Counted from the stretch's first letter, positions 7,076 to 15,597 are shown. The stretch is DNA of 29,163 nucleotides from Reddybacter sp041622675 (GCA_041622675.1 JBFJYH010000034.1:1-29163); one strand, 5' to 3'. Notes: generated from the letters alone by a model not told the origin. Numbers and translations are program-made.

Positions 7076-9279
7076 TGGTCGATGCGGTTTCTGACAAGAA
7101 TAAAAGACGTGATTTTCTGCCGGAACTGGACGAGGTAGGCCTAGACGCTTGGGTCGAGGCTATGCTTTCCGTGGCAAGTCATTACCGACTTGAATTTTCC
7201 GAGGAGAATGTCCGTCTTACCGGGGCGTGGTCTAAAGGTGTGCCCGTTGAAAAGACACTACGAACCATTGCCAGGCAATTGGGATTGTCTTTGCGTTTTA
7301 CCCCAGGCTACGCTAAACAGTTAAGCTCTTGGCGCTTGCCCGTTGTCGTCCAGCTCAAGGACGGGCAGGTAGCGGTTGTCCACAGCATTAGTGAATCAGG
7401 TGAAGTGGGCCTTTCCTATTGTGGTGATGGCGGCCTGAAGAGTAGTCTCTCCCATCAAGAATTGGAAGAACACGCGGTACTGGTGGGTGTCTTGAGGCCG
7501 ACGCGGGCGGCTCCTGATTCACGGGTGGACGCTTATATCAAGCCCTATGAGCGCCACTGGTTTGCTCGCATTATCTTGCGGGATTTGAAACCTTATGGCC
7601 ACGTGATGTTGGCAGCGTTGATGGCTAATGTATTGGCCCTCGCAGGTATCCTGTTTTCACGCCAAGTCTACGACAGAGTTATTCCCGCTGAGTCCTTTCC
7701 TACTTTGTATGTGTTGTTCAGTGGTGTAGTGGTCGCGATGCTCTTTGACTTTACCATGCGTGTGAGTCGGGTGCGGATTACTGATTTGTTGGGCAAACGC
7801 GCTGATATTCAGGTATCTGATCAAGTATTTGGTCATGCGCTCAGGGTCAAAAGTTCACAAAAGCCAAGGTCCACAGGTACCTTTATCGCTCAAATTAGAG
7901 AGCTTGAGCATGTTAGGGAATTGCTCACTTCTACTACGGTGGCAGCGCTATCTGATTTACCCTTTTTTTTCCTGTTTTGCTTGTTGCTATGGTACATCGC
8001 AGGGCCATTGGTATTCGTTCCGATAGGCGCGTTGGTGCTGATGCTTCTGCCGGGTATGTTGGTTCAGAAGCGTCTGTCCGTGCTGGCTAATGAAGCAATG
8101 CGAGAATCTTCCCTGCGTAATGCTTTATTGGTTGAATCCATTCAGGGTTTTGAGGATATAAAATCCTTGCAAGCCGAACAGCGCTTTCAGGGCCACTGGA
8201 ACCACTATAATGCTGTTACCGCTGAGTCTAATCTAAAACTTCGCGCTATTGCCAACAACCTTGCAGCATGGAGTCACTGCATGCAAAACGGAGTGTTTGC
8301 GGGTGTGGTATTTTTCGGTGCTCCTATGGTTATGGATGCAAGTCTTAGCATTGGTTCGCTGGTAGCGGCTTCGATTCTCGCGTCACGTATGATGGCTCCA
8401 ATGGCGCAGGTGTCCCACGTAATGAGTAAGTGGCAGCAAGCTAAAATTGCGATGAAAAGCCTAGACAGCATTATGCAGCTGGAAGTCGATGACCCAGAGG
8501 CTTCGAAGAAAGTTCACCGTCCTCACATCAGTGGTCGATACGAACTAAAAAGTACAGTGTTTAATTATGATCGCAATAGCGCAGCGAAGGCTCTTGAAGT
8601 TACAAACCTTAAGATCGAGCCAGGTGAGCGAATTGCCTTACTAGGTCGCAACGGAGCCGGTAAGTCTACTTTACTTCAGGCTCTTGCAGGATTCATGGAG
8701 CCTGTAGAAGGGGAAATATTACTAGATGGTATCAATCTACACCACATCGACCCCGCTGATGTGAGGCGGGACGTTGGGTTGTTGAGTCAGAATTCTCGCT
8801 TGTTTCATGGAACCATTCGTGAAAATTTAGTCCTCGGTGCTCCATCTGTCACTGAGGATGAACTACTCGAAGCGCTGTCTATGAGTGGTGCCGGTGAGTT
8901 TATCAGGAAAGCACCGAACGGCCTCGACTACCAAATCCAGGAAGGTGGAGTTGGGCTTTCTGGTGGGCAAAGGCAGTCTATTTTACTGGCTCGCTATTTG
9001 GTGCGGGATCCTCATGTATTATTATTGGATGAACCTACAGCGTCTCTTGATGAGGCCACCGAAAAACACTTTATTCAGAGCCTCAATAACTGGGTTGAGG
9101 GTAAAACCTTGGTGGTTGCCACTCACCGCTTGAGCATCCTTTCAATGGTGACGCGCATCGTAGTTGTTGATGCCGGTCGAGTGTTGATTGACGGCCCAAA
9201 AAATCAAGTCTTGGCGCGGTTAGCCCTCATGCCGTCAACTTCGACGTCGGAGAAGCCAACCGAGGCTGGAGAGACGTGA
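7075..9279 (+). CDS. Type I secretion ABC exporter (LssB/LapB type)
   Basis: A 734-residue inner-membrane ATPase/permease that would drive cargo through the fusion protein and the TolC channel. Residues about 20-140 are a C39-peptidase-like domain without the catalytic Cys-containing motif, so it likely binds cargo rather than cleaving it. Residues about 160-450 form the membrane domain with several hydrophobic spans. The nucleotide-binding domain has Walker A G-R-N-G-A-G-K-S (524-531), signature L-S-G-G-Q (about 628-632), Walker B V-L-L-L-D-E-P (648-654) and H-loop His684. Length and order fit the LssB/LapB exporters used for large repeat adhesins. The start overlaps the TolC stop by one base, and the stop overlaps a possible micro-gene. 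The cargo assignment to the GLLG-repeat proteins comes from proximity only. Confidence 0.95.
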   Translation: MVDAVSDKNKRRDFLPELDEVGLDAWVEAMLSVASHYRLEFSEENVRLTGAWSKGVPVEKTLRTIARQLGLSLRFTPGYAKQLSSWRLPVVVQLKDGQVAVVHSISESGEVGLSYCGDGGLKSSLSHQELEEHAVLVGVLRPTRAAPDSRVDAYIKPYERHWFARIILRDLKPYGHVMLAALMANVLALAGILFSRQVYDRVIPAESFPTLYVLFSGVVVAMLFDFTMRVSRVRITDLLGKRADIQVSDQVFGHALRVKSSQKPRSTGTFIAQIRELEHVRELLTSTTVAALSDLPFFFLFCLLLWYIAGPLVFVPIGALVLMLLPGMLVQKRLSVLANEAMRESSLRNALLVESIQGFEDIKSLQAEQRFQGHWNHYNAVTAESNLKLRAIANNLAAWSHCMQNGVFAGVVFFGAPMVMDASLSIGSLVAASILASRMMAPMAQVSHVMSKWQQAKIAMKSLDSIMQLEVDDPEASKKVHRPHISGRYELKSTVFNYDRNSAAKALEVTNLKIEPGERIALLGRNGAGKSTLLQALAGFMEPVEGEILLDGINLHHIDPADVRRDVGLLSQNSRLFHGTIRENLVLGAPSVTEDELLEALSMSGAGEFIRKAPNGLDYQIQEGGVGLSGGQRQSILLARYLVRDPHVLLLDEPTASLDEATEKHFIQSLNNWVEGKTLVVATHRLSILSMVTRIVVVDAGRVLIDGPKNQVLARLALMPSTSTSEKPTEAGET

Positions 9280-9395
9280 TGGAGCACTTGATCAATCATA
9301 TTAATTCATGCTTTGGGGGGCTGAAAGGTCTTTTTATCATGGGCTGGGCCTTCGTGTCACCTTTGTACCAAGTGGGGCAGAACTGTGTCCGGTAG
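9279..9395 (+). CDS. Possible 38-residue membrane microprotein between exporter genes
   Basis: A short frame starts at ATG 9279, overlapping the ABC stop as TGATG, with GGAG 7 nt upstream. It ends at TAG 9393, 11 nt inside the HlyD-type gene. The product has a hydrophobic stretch (about residues 11-30, F-G-G-L-K-G-L-F-I-M-G-W) and no known family. The good ribosome site and the overlaps with both neighbours argue for translation, either as a real small protein or as a coupling device for the next gene. It could also be chance. Confidence 0.4.
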   Translation: MEHLINHINSCFGGLKGLFIMGWAFVSPLYQVGQNCVR

Positions 9396-10569
9396 CAGAG
9401 TGTCGGACAATGTAGCTGAGGATGGGGATGAGGCGGCTGCTGTCCGTTCTGGGCGAATCGTATGGCTGACCTTCATCCTCTTGGTTACACTCACAGTTTG
9501 GGCTTATCTGGCCGAAATTGTCGAAGTGTCTACTGGTAACGGCAAGGTCATTCCTACTTCTCGGGAGCAAGTTATCCAGTCCTTAGAAGGCGGAATCATT
9601 GCCAACTTGGGAGTTAAAGAAGGGGATATTGTTGATGCCGGCCAAGTACTGGCTCAGTTGGACCTGACCAAAACTGAATCCAATGTTGAGGAGAGTGCGG
9701 CCCGCTACCGCGCACGACTTGCTACAGTGGCTAGGCTCGAATCTGAAGTCAATGGCACCAAATTGGTTTTCCCTGACGAACTTAAAAATTCACCTGAGTT
9801 GATTGCGACTGAAACACAGCTCTACCACACCAGGCGTAAGGGGTTGAAAGATTCGCTTGCCGGTGTACGGGAATCCCTCGCACTAGTGCGTGAGGAATTA
9901 ACGATTACCGAATCTTTGATGAAGATCGGAGCCGCCAGTAACGTTGAGACTCTTAGATTAAAAAGACAGGCCTCAGAGCTGGAGATGAAGGCAAGTGATA
10001 TTCGCTCTGAGTACCTGATTCTTGCCAGGGAAGAATTAGCGAAGGCTAACGCTGAGGCGGAATCCCTAGAATCCATTGTGCGTGGACGTACTGATGCTCT
10101 TTCCCGCCTTACCATTCGCTCTCCTGTAAGGGGTATCGTTAAGGATGTCGCTGTGACGACTGTGGGTGGTGTTATTCCACCTAATGGCCGTTTGATGCAG
10201 ATTGTTCCACTGGACGAACAGTTACTGATTGAAACCCGGATTTCTCCTCGGGATATTGCCTTTATACATCCCGGTCAAGCCGCTAAGGTGAAAGTGACCG
10301 CTTATGACTATACGGTTTACGGTTCTCTTGACGGCAAGGTGGCGTTGATATCACCGGATACGATTCAGGATGAAATCAAACCGGAGGTGTTTTACTACCG
10401 TGTGTTTGTGCGAACGGAGAAGGATTCGCTTTTGAATTCTGGTGGGGATAATCTCCCTATTGTCCCTGGCATGATCGCTACGGTGGACATACGCACGGGA
10501 AAGAAAAGTGTTTTGGACTATCTTCTAAAACCTGTTGGGCGTGCACGAGAAGCACTACGTGAGCGCTAG
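9385..10569 (+). CDS. HlyD-family membrane fusion protein of type I secretion
   Basis: A 394-residue periplasmic adaptor joining the ABC exporter to the TolC channel. After a short acidic cytoplasmic tail there is one transmembrane helix (about 27-43, I-V-W-L-T-F-I-L-L-V). Next comes the first half of the lipoyl-like domain (G-N-G-K-V-I-P then S-L-E-G-G-I-I), a coiled-coil hairpin (about 100-225), the second lipoyl half (T-I-R-S-P-V-R-G-I-V), and the beta-barrel and membrane-proximal region ending near P-G-M-I-A-T-V-D-I-R-T-G-K, a hallmark of HlyD/LapC proteins. The GTG start has a GGGG-containing site upstream; no ATG in frame would keep the membrane helix. It closes the operon: TolC, ABC, (micro-frame), HlyD. 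Confidence 0.93.
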   Translation: MSGSRVSDNVAEDGDEAAAVRSGRIVWLTFILLVTLTVWAYLAEIVEVSTGNGKVIPTSREQVIQSLEGGIIANLGVKEGDIVDAGQVLAQLDLTKTESNVEESAARYRARLATVARLESEVNGTKLVFPDELKNSPELIATETQLYHTRRKGLKDSLAGVRESLALVREELTITESLMKIGAASNVETLRLKRQASELEMKASDIRSEYLILAREELAKANAEAESLESIVRGRTDALSRLTIRSPVRGIVKDVAVTTVGGVIPPNGRLMQIVPLDEQLLIETRISPRDIAFIHPGQAAKVKVTAYDYTVYGSLDGKVALISPDTIQDEIKPEVFYYRVFVRTEKDSLLNSGGDNLPIVPGMIATVDIRTGKKSVLDYLLKPVGRAREALRER

Positions 10570-11028
10570 TTGAAATGTCTTTTGCCAGTTGCTTCGAATG
10601 GCCATGAAGTGAAACCGCTACTTTCTTCGCTCACAGTACCTTGCTTGGTGGGCTATGTTACTTGTTGCTGCTTCTGTAGCCTCTAAAAAAAGAGTAATTT
10701 TTATTGGCGTAGCTATTTAAAGTATGAAACGGATGGTGAAAGTTTCATTGATCCTCTGCTATTAAAGCATGCAGCCTGAGAGGTTGCAGACCTCGAATGG
10801 ATTGCCTCTCTGAAATGTATTAGGCATATTCCAAGTCATCAGATCCTAGGTGTGCAGGCCGATAGCATTATGACCCAACGACGTGACTCGACGCTGGTGT
10901 TTTTTGTTATCTTGGTTTTACCTATCGCCTCTAAAAGTCTTTATAGTGTCCTTATAATTTATGACTAGGCCCAGACTGGTGGTCAATTTTGTCGGGGGGA
11001 GTTTTAATCTCGCTAGTTGGTTATTGTA
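10570..11028. other. Intergenic region after the secretion operon
   Basis: About 460 bp with no credible gene in any frame. It holds a weak A-rich hairpin near 10680 (CTCT/AGAG then a T-rich stretch), a short GAGGT/ACCTC stem near 10780-10794, and a promoter candidate near its right end. It marks the edge between the accessory secretion locus and the conserved core genes. Confidence 0.55.
10930..10958 (+). promoter_or_regulatory. Candidate promoter for the yadG operon
   Basis: A perfect -10 hexamer TATAAT (10953-10958) lies 17 bp from a weak -35 (TCTAAA, 3/6). It is the only strong -10 seen in this gap, about 70 bp before yadG. Confidence 0.42.
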
Positions 11029-11994
11029 ATGAATAATGATTTTCCCGCTTTAAGTATTAATGGTCTAACCAAGGTTTATGGCAACGGATTTCAGGCCCTC
11101 AAAGGGGTTGATCTCGATGTGATGCCTGGTGATTTTTTTGCTCTGCTTGGTCCTAACGGTGCCGGTAAGTCGACCATCATAGGTATTATTAGCTCGTTAG
11201 TGAGAAAAACCACGGGCTCTGTTGTTGTCTTTGGCCAAGATATTGACACACATTTCGCTCGAGCTAAAAAAGATGTCGGTGTGGTGCCTCAGGAATTCAA
11301 CTTTAATCAGTTTGAAAAAGTTTTCGATATCGTCGTCACTCAGGCGGGCTATTACGGACTACCACGTAAAGTGGCAGAACAACGCGCGGAAAAATATTTG
11401 CGTCGACTCGACTTGTGGGACAAACAAGACCAGCGCTCGCGCATGCTTTCTGGTGGTATGAAGCGCCGCTTGATGATCGCCCGTGCTCTTGTACACGAGC
11501 CGCGTTTGCTGATTCTCGACGAACCTACCGCTGGTGTTGATATTGAGCTGCGTCGCTCACTGTGGGACTTCCTGCGGGAAATTAACGCACAGGGCACGAC
11601 GATTATTCTTACCACCCATTATCTTGAGGAGGCTGAAAGCCTTTGTCGCCGTATTGCGATTATCGATCAGGGAGCCATTACCCAGAACACAACAACGCGA
11701 GCGTTGTTGGCACAGTTAGACAAAGAGGTTTTTGTGATCGATAGCCAAGAGGCGCTCACAGCGTGCCCGCAACTTGATGGTTATGCTGTCGAATTAATTG
11801 GCAGTCACAGTTTTGAAGTGGTGGTTGAGAAGGGGCAGTCGCTGAACGATTTATTTGTTCCCCTGACAGAGCAGGGAATTCGTGTCACGAGTTTGCGCAA
11901 TAAGGCCAATCGCCTTGAAGAACTATTTTTGTCTATGGTTAATGGCGGCTTCGAACAACAAGAAGCAACAGCCTTAAAGGAGCTTGTTGAATGA
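11029..11994 (+). CDS. yadG: ABC transporter ATP-binding protein, YadG type
   Basis: A 321-residue ATPase of an ABC-2 type transporter. ATG 11029 gives M-N-N-D-F-P, aligning with the usual YadG start; a TTG at 11017 is less likely. Walker A is G-P-N-G-A-G-K-S-T, the signature L-S-G-G-M-K-R-R-L, Walker B L-L-I-L-D-E-P-T-A-G-V-D, and the H-loop T-T-H-Y. The phrase V-P-Q-E-F-N-F-N and the C-terminal N-K-A-N-R-L-E-E-L-F are characteristic of YadG. The permease follows with a 4-nt overlap, so the two are translated together. The physiological substrate of YadGH is not established. Confidence 0.95.
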   Translation: MNNDFPALSINGLTKVYGNGFQALKGVDLDVMPGDFFALLGPNGAGKSTIIGIISSLVRKTTGSVVVFGQDIDTHFARAKKDVGVVPQEFNFNQFEKVFDIVVTQAGYYGLPRKVAEQRAEKYLRRLDLWDKQDQRSRMLSGGMKRRLMIARALVHEPRLLILDEPTAGVDIELRRSLWDFLREINAQGTTIILTTHYLEEAESLCRRIAIIDQGAITQNTTTRALLAQLDKEVFVIDSQEALTACPQLDGYAVELIGSHSFEVVVEKGQSLNDLFVPLTEQGIRVTSLRNKANRLEELFLSMVNGGFEQQEATALKELVE

Positions 11995-12764
11995 GCCCGC
12001 GGGAGCAATGGATTGCCTTTGCGACTCTAATGGTGAAAGAAATCCGCCGTTTTACCCGTATTTGGCAACAGACGTTGCTGCCACCGGCTATTACGATTGC
12101 TCTGTATTTTGTTATTTTTGGTACCTTAATTGGCCCGCGTATTGGCAGCATGTCGGGCTTCTCTTATATGGAATTTGTGGTGCCGGGTTTAATTATGCTG
12201 GCGGTTATAACGAATTCTTTTGGCAATGTAGTGTCGTCTTTTTTTGGCAGTAAATTTGCTGGTAATATTGAGGAGTTACTGGTTTCACCCACACCCAATT
12301 ACATTATTCTGAGTGGTTACGTGCTGGGTGGTGTGACACGAGGTTTGACGGTGGGCTGTATTGTCACGCTGTTATCGCTGTTTTTTACCAAACTGCAAAT
12401 CCAGCATTTTGGCGTAACCATTGCCGTGGTCATTTTAACCTCGATATTATTTTCACTGGCCGGATTAATTAATGCCGTTTTTGCCAAAAATTTTGATGAT
12501 ATTTCGATCATTCCCACCTTTGTGCTCACTCCGCTGACCTATCTTGGCGGGGTGTTTTATTCAGTCAGTTTATTGCCAGAATTTTGGCAGAAGGTGTCAC
12601 TATTAAATCCGGTCCTCTATATGGTCAATGCCTTTCGCTACGGTCTGCTGGGGGTCTCCGATATTGCAGTTAGCACGGCGTTTTTAATGTTGTCATCGAT
12701 GATTGCTGGACTCTTCTTTTTCGCCATGCACCTGTTGAAAAACGGGAAAAATCTACGCTCCTAA
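11991..12764 (+). CDS. yadH: ABC-2 type permease, YadH type
   Basis: A 257-residue inner-membrane permease, normal for YadH. It has six hydrophobic segments. The early Y-F-V-I-F-G-T-L-I-G-P-R-I-G and the middle S-K-F-A-G-N-I-E-E-L-L-V-S-P are typical of the family, and P-L-T-Y-L-G-G-V-F-Y-S in the second half is the usual ABC-2 motif. Its start overlaps the yadG stop (ATGA). Together they form an exporter whose cargo is unknown. queF begins 15 nt after the stop, so read-through transcription is likely. Confidence 0.95.
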   Translation: MSPREQWIAFATLMVKEIRRFTRIWQQTLLPPAITIALYFVIFGTLIGPRIGSMSGFSYMEFVVPGLIMLAVITNSFGNVVSSFFGSKFAGNIEELLVSPTPNYIILSGYVLGGVTRGLTVGCIVTLLSLFFTKLQIQHFGVTIAVVILTSILFSLAGLINAVFAKNFDDISIIPTFVLTPLTYLGGVFYSVSLLPEFWQKVSLLNPVLYMVNAFRYGLLGVSDIAVSTAFLMLSSMIAGLFFFAMHLLKNGKNLRS

Positions 12765-12779
12765 AATGCGACCTTAACT

Positions 12780-13652
12780 ATGCCTGTCGACTCTACTAAT
12801 CCGCCAAACAGCTCGCTAAGCGAGAGTGACACACCCCTCGGGAAATTGGTTGATTACCCCTCTACCTATGCACCACAACTCTTGTTTGCTATTCCCCGTG
12901 AAGTGGGACGCGGTGAGCTAGACTTTGAACGCGGAGCACAAAATGTGCTGCCTTTCACGGGAGAAGATCTTTGGACGGCCTATGAAATAAGCGGCTGCGA
13001 CAAAAGAGGGAAGCCCTGGGTGGCGATCGGTGAATTCAGTTTGCCCTGTGAATCGCCATCAATCATTGAATCGAAATCCCTCAAGCTTTACCTCAACTCT
13101 CTTAATCAGCATCGCTTTACTTCTTTGCATGCGGCGCGACAGACCATTGCCGATGATTTAAGTCGTGTTGCTGGGTCTATTGTTAATGTTCAGCTCTTCA
13201 GCATCGACGACTATGCCCGCAGAGGTTTAACAGTGTTTCGGGGCCAGTGCTTAGATGAACTGGATGTGGATTGTGAGTTGTATCAGCCCGCCGCCCACTT
13301 GTTATCATTTTCTGGCGAGGTCGATGCACGGGTCGATGAAACGCTATACAGCCATTTAATGAAATCCAACTGCCCCGTTACCGGCCAGCCCGATTGGGCG
13401 ACGGTCTATGTGCGTTATAGCGGTCGGCCAATTTGCCATGCTAGCTTGCTGCGTTATTTGGTGTCTTATCGTGAGCATCAGGGTTTTCATGAGCACTGTG
13501 TAGAGAAGGTCTTTCTCGATATTCTTAAGCACAGTCAGCCATCTCGTTTAATGGTTAGCGCGCGCTACACGCGCCGGGGCGGGCTCGATATTAACCCGAC
13601 ACGCAGCTTAAGTGCTGAGCCCATTGACTGGGCGCGTACGGGTCGACAATAA
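12780..13652 (+). CDS. queF: NADPH-dependent 7-cyano-7-deazaguanine reductase
   Basis: QueF reduces preQ0 to preQ1, a late free-base step in making the tRNA nucleoside queuosine; it acts in the cytoplasm. At 290 residues it is the long two-domain (YqcD/type II) form. The N-terminal half holds the QueF motif E-S-K-S-L-K-L-Y-L (97-105). The C-terminal half has the catalytic N-C-P-V-T-G-Q-P-D, with Cys198 forming the thioimide and Asp205 as acid; His237 and Glu238 in F-H-E-H-C-V-E match the substrate-binding pair. It directly abuts epmC (TAA followed at once by ATG). No clear Shine-Dalgarno is visible. Confidence 0.97.
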   Translation: MPVDSTNPPNSSLSESDTPLGKLVDYPSTYAPQLLFAIPREVGRGELDFERGAQNVLPFTGEDLWTAYEISGCDKRGKPWVAIGEFSLPCESPSIIESKSLKLYLNSLNQHRFTSLHAARQTIADDLSRVAGSIVNVQLFSIDDYARRGLTVFRGQCLDELDVDCELYQPAAHLLSFSGEVDARVDETLYSHLMKSNCPVTGQPDWATVYVRYSGRPICHASLLRYLVSYREHQGFHEHCVEKVFLDILKHSQPSRLMVSARYTRRGGLDINPTRSLSAEPIDWARTGRQ

Positions 13653-14237
13653 ATGCTATTACCACTGACATTAGCGGCCATTCAACACACGCCACTCCAC
13701 TGCAGTAGCGATCTCGAAGCACTGTTTAAGCAATGTTTTTACAAAGAGTATAAAACCTTGCTAATAGGTGGTGCAGATGAGCCTTTGTATAGTCCTGCTA
13801 CATCGAGCGCTCAACCCCATCGGCTCTATTATCGCGCTGACTATTTTGCCAGTGCTCTGCATGAAGTTGCCCATTGGTGTATTGCTGGGGCACAGCGCCG
13901 CCAATTGGAGGACTGGGGTTACTGGTATTGCCCGGATGGGCGCTGCGCCACTCAACAGCGAGCGTTTGAAACAGTGGAAGTGAAACCCCAGGCGTTGGAA
14001 TGGATGTTGTCTGCCGCGGCTGCCGCGCCTTTTCGTATTAGCAGCGATAATTTGTTGGGTATGGCGAATAATATGGAGGAGGGCTGGGATTTTTCTCAGG
14101 CTGTTGCTGCACAAGTCCAGTGCTATCGAGAGACAGGGCTTCCATCGCGTGCAAAGCAGTTCTTTCTTGCTGTTGCCGAGTTTTACGGCGTTGCCGACCC
14201 CTTGGCGGCAAGACACTACGCTGGACTTGAGCGATGA
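13653..14237 (+). CDS. epmC: Elongation factor P hydroxylase (YfcM)
   Basis: A 194-residue protein, close to the usual ~180. EpmC hydroxylates the beta-lysylated lysine of elongation factor P after EpmA and EpmB have acted. The metal site H-E-V-A-H (70-74) is present, followed by the family signatures G-Y-W-Y-x-P-D-G-R (89-97) and F-E-x-V-E-V-K-P-Q-A-L-E-W. ATG follows the queF stop with no gap, and the stop overlaps the pdxB start (ATGA), so the three are probably co-translated. Two translation-modifying enzymes (tRNA queuosine, EF-P) are thus neighbours. No partners epmA/epmB or efp are in the window. Confidence 0.93.
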   Translation: MLLPLTLAAIQHTPLHCSSDLEALFKQCFYKEYKTLLIGGADEPLYSPATSSAQPHRLYYRADYFASALHEVAHWCIAGAQRRQLEDWGYWYCPDGRCATQQRAFETVEVKPQALEWMLSAAAAAPFRISSDNLLGMANNMEEGWDFSQAVAAQVQCYRETGLPSRAKQFFLAVAEFYGVADPLAARHYAGLER

Positions 14238-15373
14238 AAATTATTGCCGATGAAAACATGAGCGGGGTGCAGGCGATCTTTTCTCCCTATGGTGAAGTGG
14301 AAACTTTACCGGGCCGCAATATTACAGCCGCTGCAGTGGCCACTGCTGATGTCTTATTGGTGCGCTCTGTTACCAACGTAGAAGCGCAATTACTTGAAGG
14401 TAGTCGCGTGCAATTTGTCGGTTCTGCTACCATCGGCACGGACCATATAGACCTGCAATATTTACAGCAAAAAGGTATTCACTTTGCCCATGCCCCCGGC
14501 TGCAATGCCGAGGCCGTGGTGCAATATATGTTCTCCGTTTTTTGCACCCTTGAGCCCCAGTGGCGCGATAAAACAGTGGGCATTGTCGGCTGTGGCAATG
14601 TCGGTGGCCGTTTGTATCGGCGGCTCTCTGGTTTGGGTGTGAGTTGTGTGGTTTATGACCCTTTTCTCAGCGATGCTGAGTGCCCTTCTCTAGCGGATCT
14701 AGAGGCGACGCTCAGTGCTGATATTATTTGCCTGCATACACCTCTAACACGAGAGGGACCGCACCCAAGTTATCACCTGGTCGATCGGAAAATACTGGAA
14801 GAACATATTCGCCCTGGTGCATTGTTGATCAATGCGAGTCGCGGCGGGGTCATTGATAACGCAGCCTTATACGCACACCTTAAAATGGGAGCCAACCTCA
14901 AGGTGGCGCTGGATGTCTGGGAGAACGAACCGCATATCAGCCTGGCTCTAATGGGGCAGGTCAAAATAGCCACTCCTCATATTGCCGGTTATAGTCAGGA
15001 GGGGCGACTGCGAGGAACACAAATGGTGCGTGATGCCCTGTGTCGTTTTCTTGGCCTGAATACCTTAAGCGACCAAGCGGTAGATTTACGCATTGTGTCT
15101 GGAGAGCGTGTAGCGGATACATTAATGATCGAAGATGAAGAAGGTCTGGATCAGGCTATATTGGCTACTTATCAAGTAGCTCAAGACGACCAAAATATGC
15201 GTAGAGCACTTATTGATAAGCTGGGTAACAGCGAAGGGGAAATAGGGCGAAAGTTTGATGCTTTACGTAAACACTACGCTCAGCGTAGAGAGTTCGGCTA
15301 CTACACCGCGAGCGGCCCCGGCGAGCCAGCTTGCCATGGCGATCTGGAGTTGCTGGGTTTTAACACACGGTAG
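14234..15373 (+). CDS. pdxB: Erythronate-4-phosphate dehydrogenase
   Basis: A 379-residue enzyme, matching the ~380 of the family. It oxidises 4-phosphoerythronate in the DXP-dependent pyridoxal-phosphate pathway. The NAD site is G-I-V-G-C-G-N-V-G-G (116-125) with an acidic residue in V-V-Y-D. Catalytic residues are visible as Arg203 (N-A-S-R-G-G), Glu232 (W-E-N-E-P) and His249 (P-H-I-A-G-Y-S). The C-terminal dimerisation domain typical of PdxB is present (about 290-379). It overlaps epmC by 4 nt. A 19-bp tandem duplication spans its stop codon. It may help supply PLP for alaA nearby, but no direct link is shown. Confidence 0.97.
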   Translation: MKIIADENMSGVQAIFSPYGEVETLPGRNITAAAVATADVLLVRSVTNVEAQLLEGSRVQFVGSATIGTDHIDLQYLQQKGIHFAHAPGCNAEAVVQYMFSVFCTLEPQWRDKTVGIVGCGNVGGRLYRRLSGLGVSCVVYDPFLSDAECPSLADLEATLSADIICLHTPLTREGPHPSYHLVDRKILEEHIRPGALLINASRGGVIDNAALYAHLKMGANLKVALDVWENEPHISLALMGQVKIATPHIAGYSQEGRLRGTQMVRDALCRFLGLNTLSDQAVDLRIVSGERVADTLMIEDEEGLDQAILATYQVAQDDQNMRRALIDKLGNSEGEIGRKFDALRKHYAQRREFGYYTASGPGEPACHGDLELLGFNTR

Positions 15374-15405
15374 CGGGTGCCTAGAACGGTAGCGGGTACC
15401 TAGAA
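15368..15405. repeat. 19-bp tandem duplication at the pdxB stop
   Basis: Two adjacent 19-bp copies, 15368-15386 and 15387-15405, differ at one base (G/A at the eleventh position). The first contains the pdxB stop codon TAG. No hairpin with a U-run is evident, so this is probably a replication-slippage duplication. Confidence 0.85.
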
Positions 15406-15429
15406 TGGCGCAATCCGCTTAAATCAAGA

Positions 15430-15597
15430 TTAATGATTTTTACTGTCTTTCTCTGAAGGTTCGTCAATATCATTGCAGGCCTTCTCAACCATCTCATCAG
15501 TGATTGGTGTTTCACTACCATCGGGATTAATAATCGCGGCGCCCTCAAAATCCAGTGGCCCAACGTCGCGCTTTTTATTCTGGACTGTTTTATTCAT
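15430..15597 (-). CDS. Small PA1571-family protein
   Basis: A 55-residue frame on the minus strand, convergent with pdxB. It reads M-N-K-T-V-Q, a basic patch, then G-A-A-I-I-N-P-D-G-S-E-T-P-I-T-D-E-M-V-E-K-A-C, ending in a polar acidic tail. The core I-I-[ND]-P-[DE]-G-x-E-x-P-I-T-[DE]-x-M-[IV]-x-x-A-C matches the small conserved proteins named after Pseudomonas PA1571, as I remember that family; their function is unknown. A weak purine-rich site (AAGAG) lies about 10 nt upstream of the ATG. An overlapping minus-strand frame (15381-15563) is a shadow of this one. Confidence 0.72.
   Translation of the reverse strand: MNKTVQNKKRDVGPLDFEGAAIINPDGSETPITDEMVEKACNDIDEPSEKDSKNH

Noticed and set aside
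7075..7500. Active C39 bacteriocin-processing peptidase in the ABC exporter
   Set aside because: The N-terminal domain lacks the catalytic Cys motif, and neither repeat protein has a double-glycine leader at its start.
15381..15563. 60-residue minus-strand frame
   Set aside because: Overlaps the better supported 55-residue PA1571-type gene in another frame and resembles nothing known.
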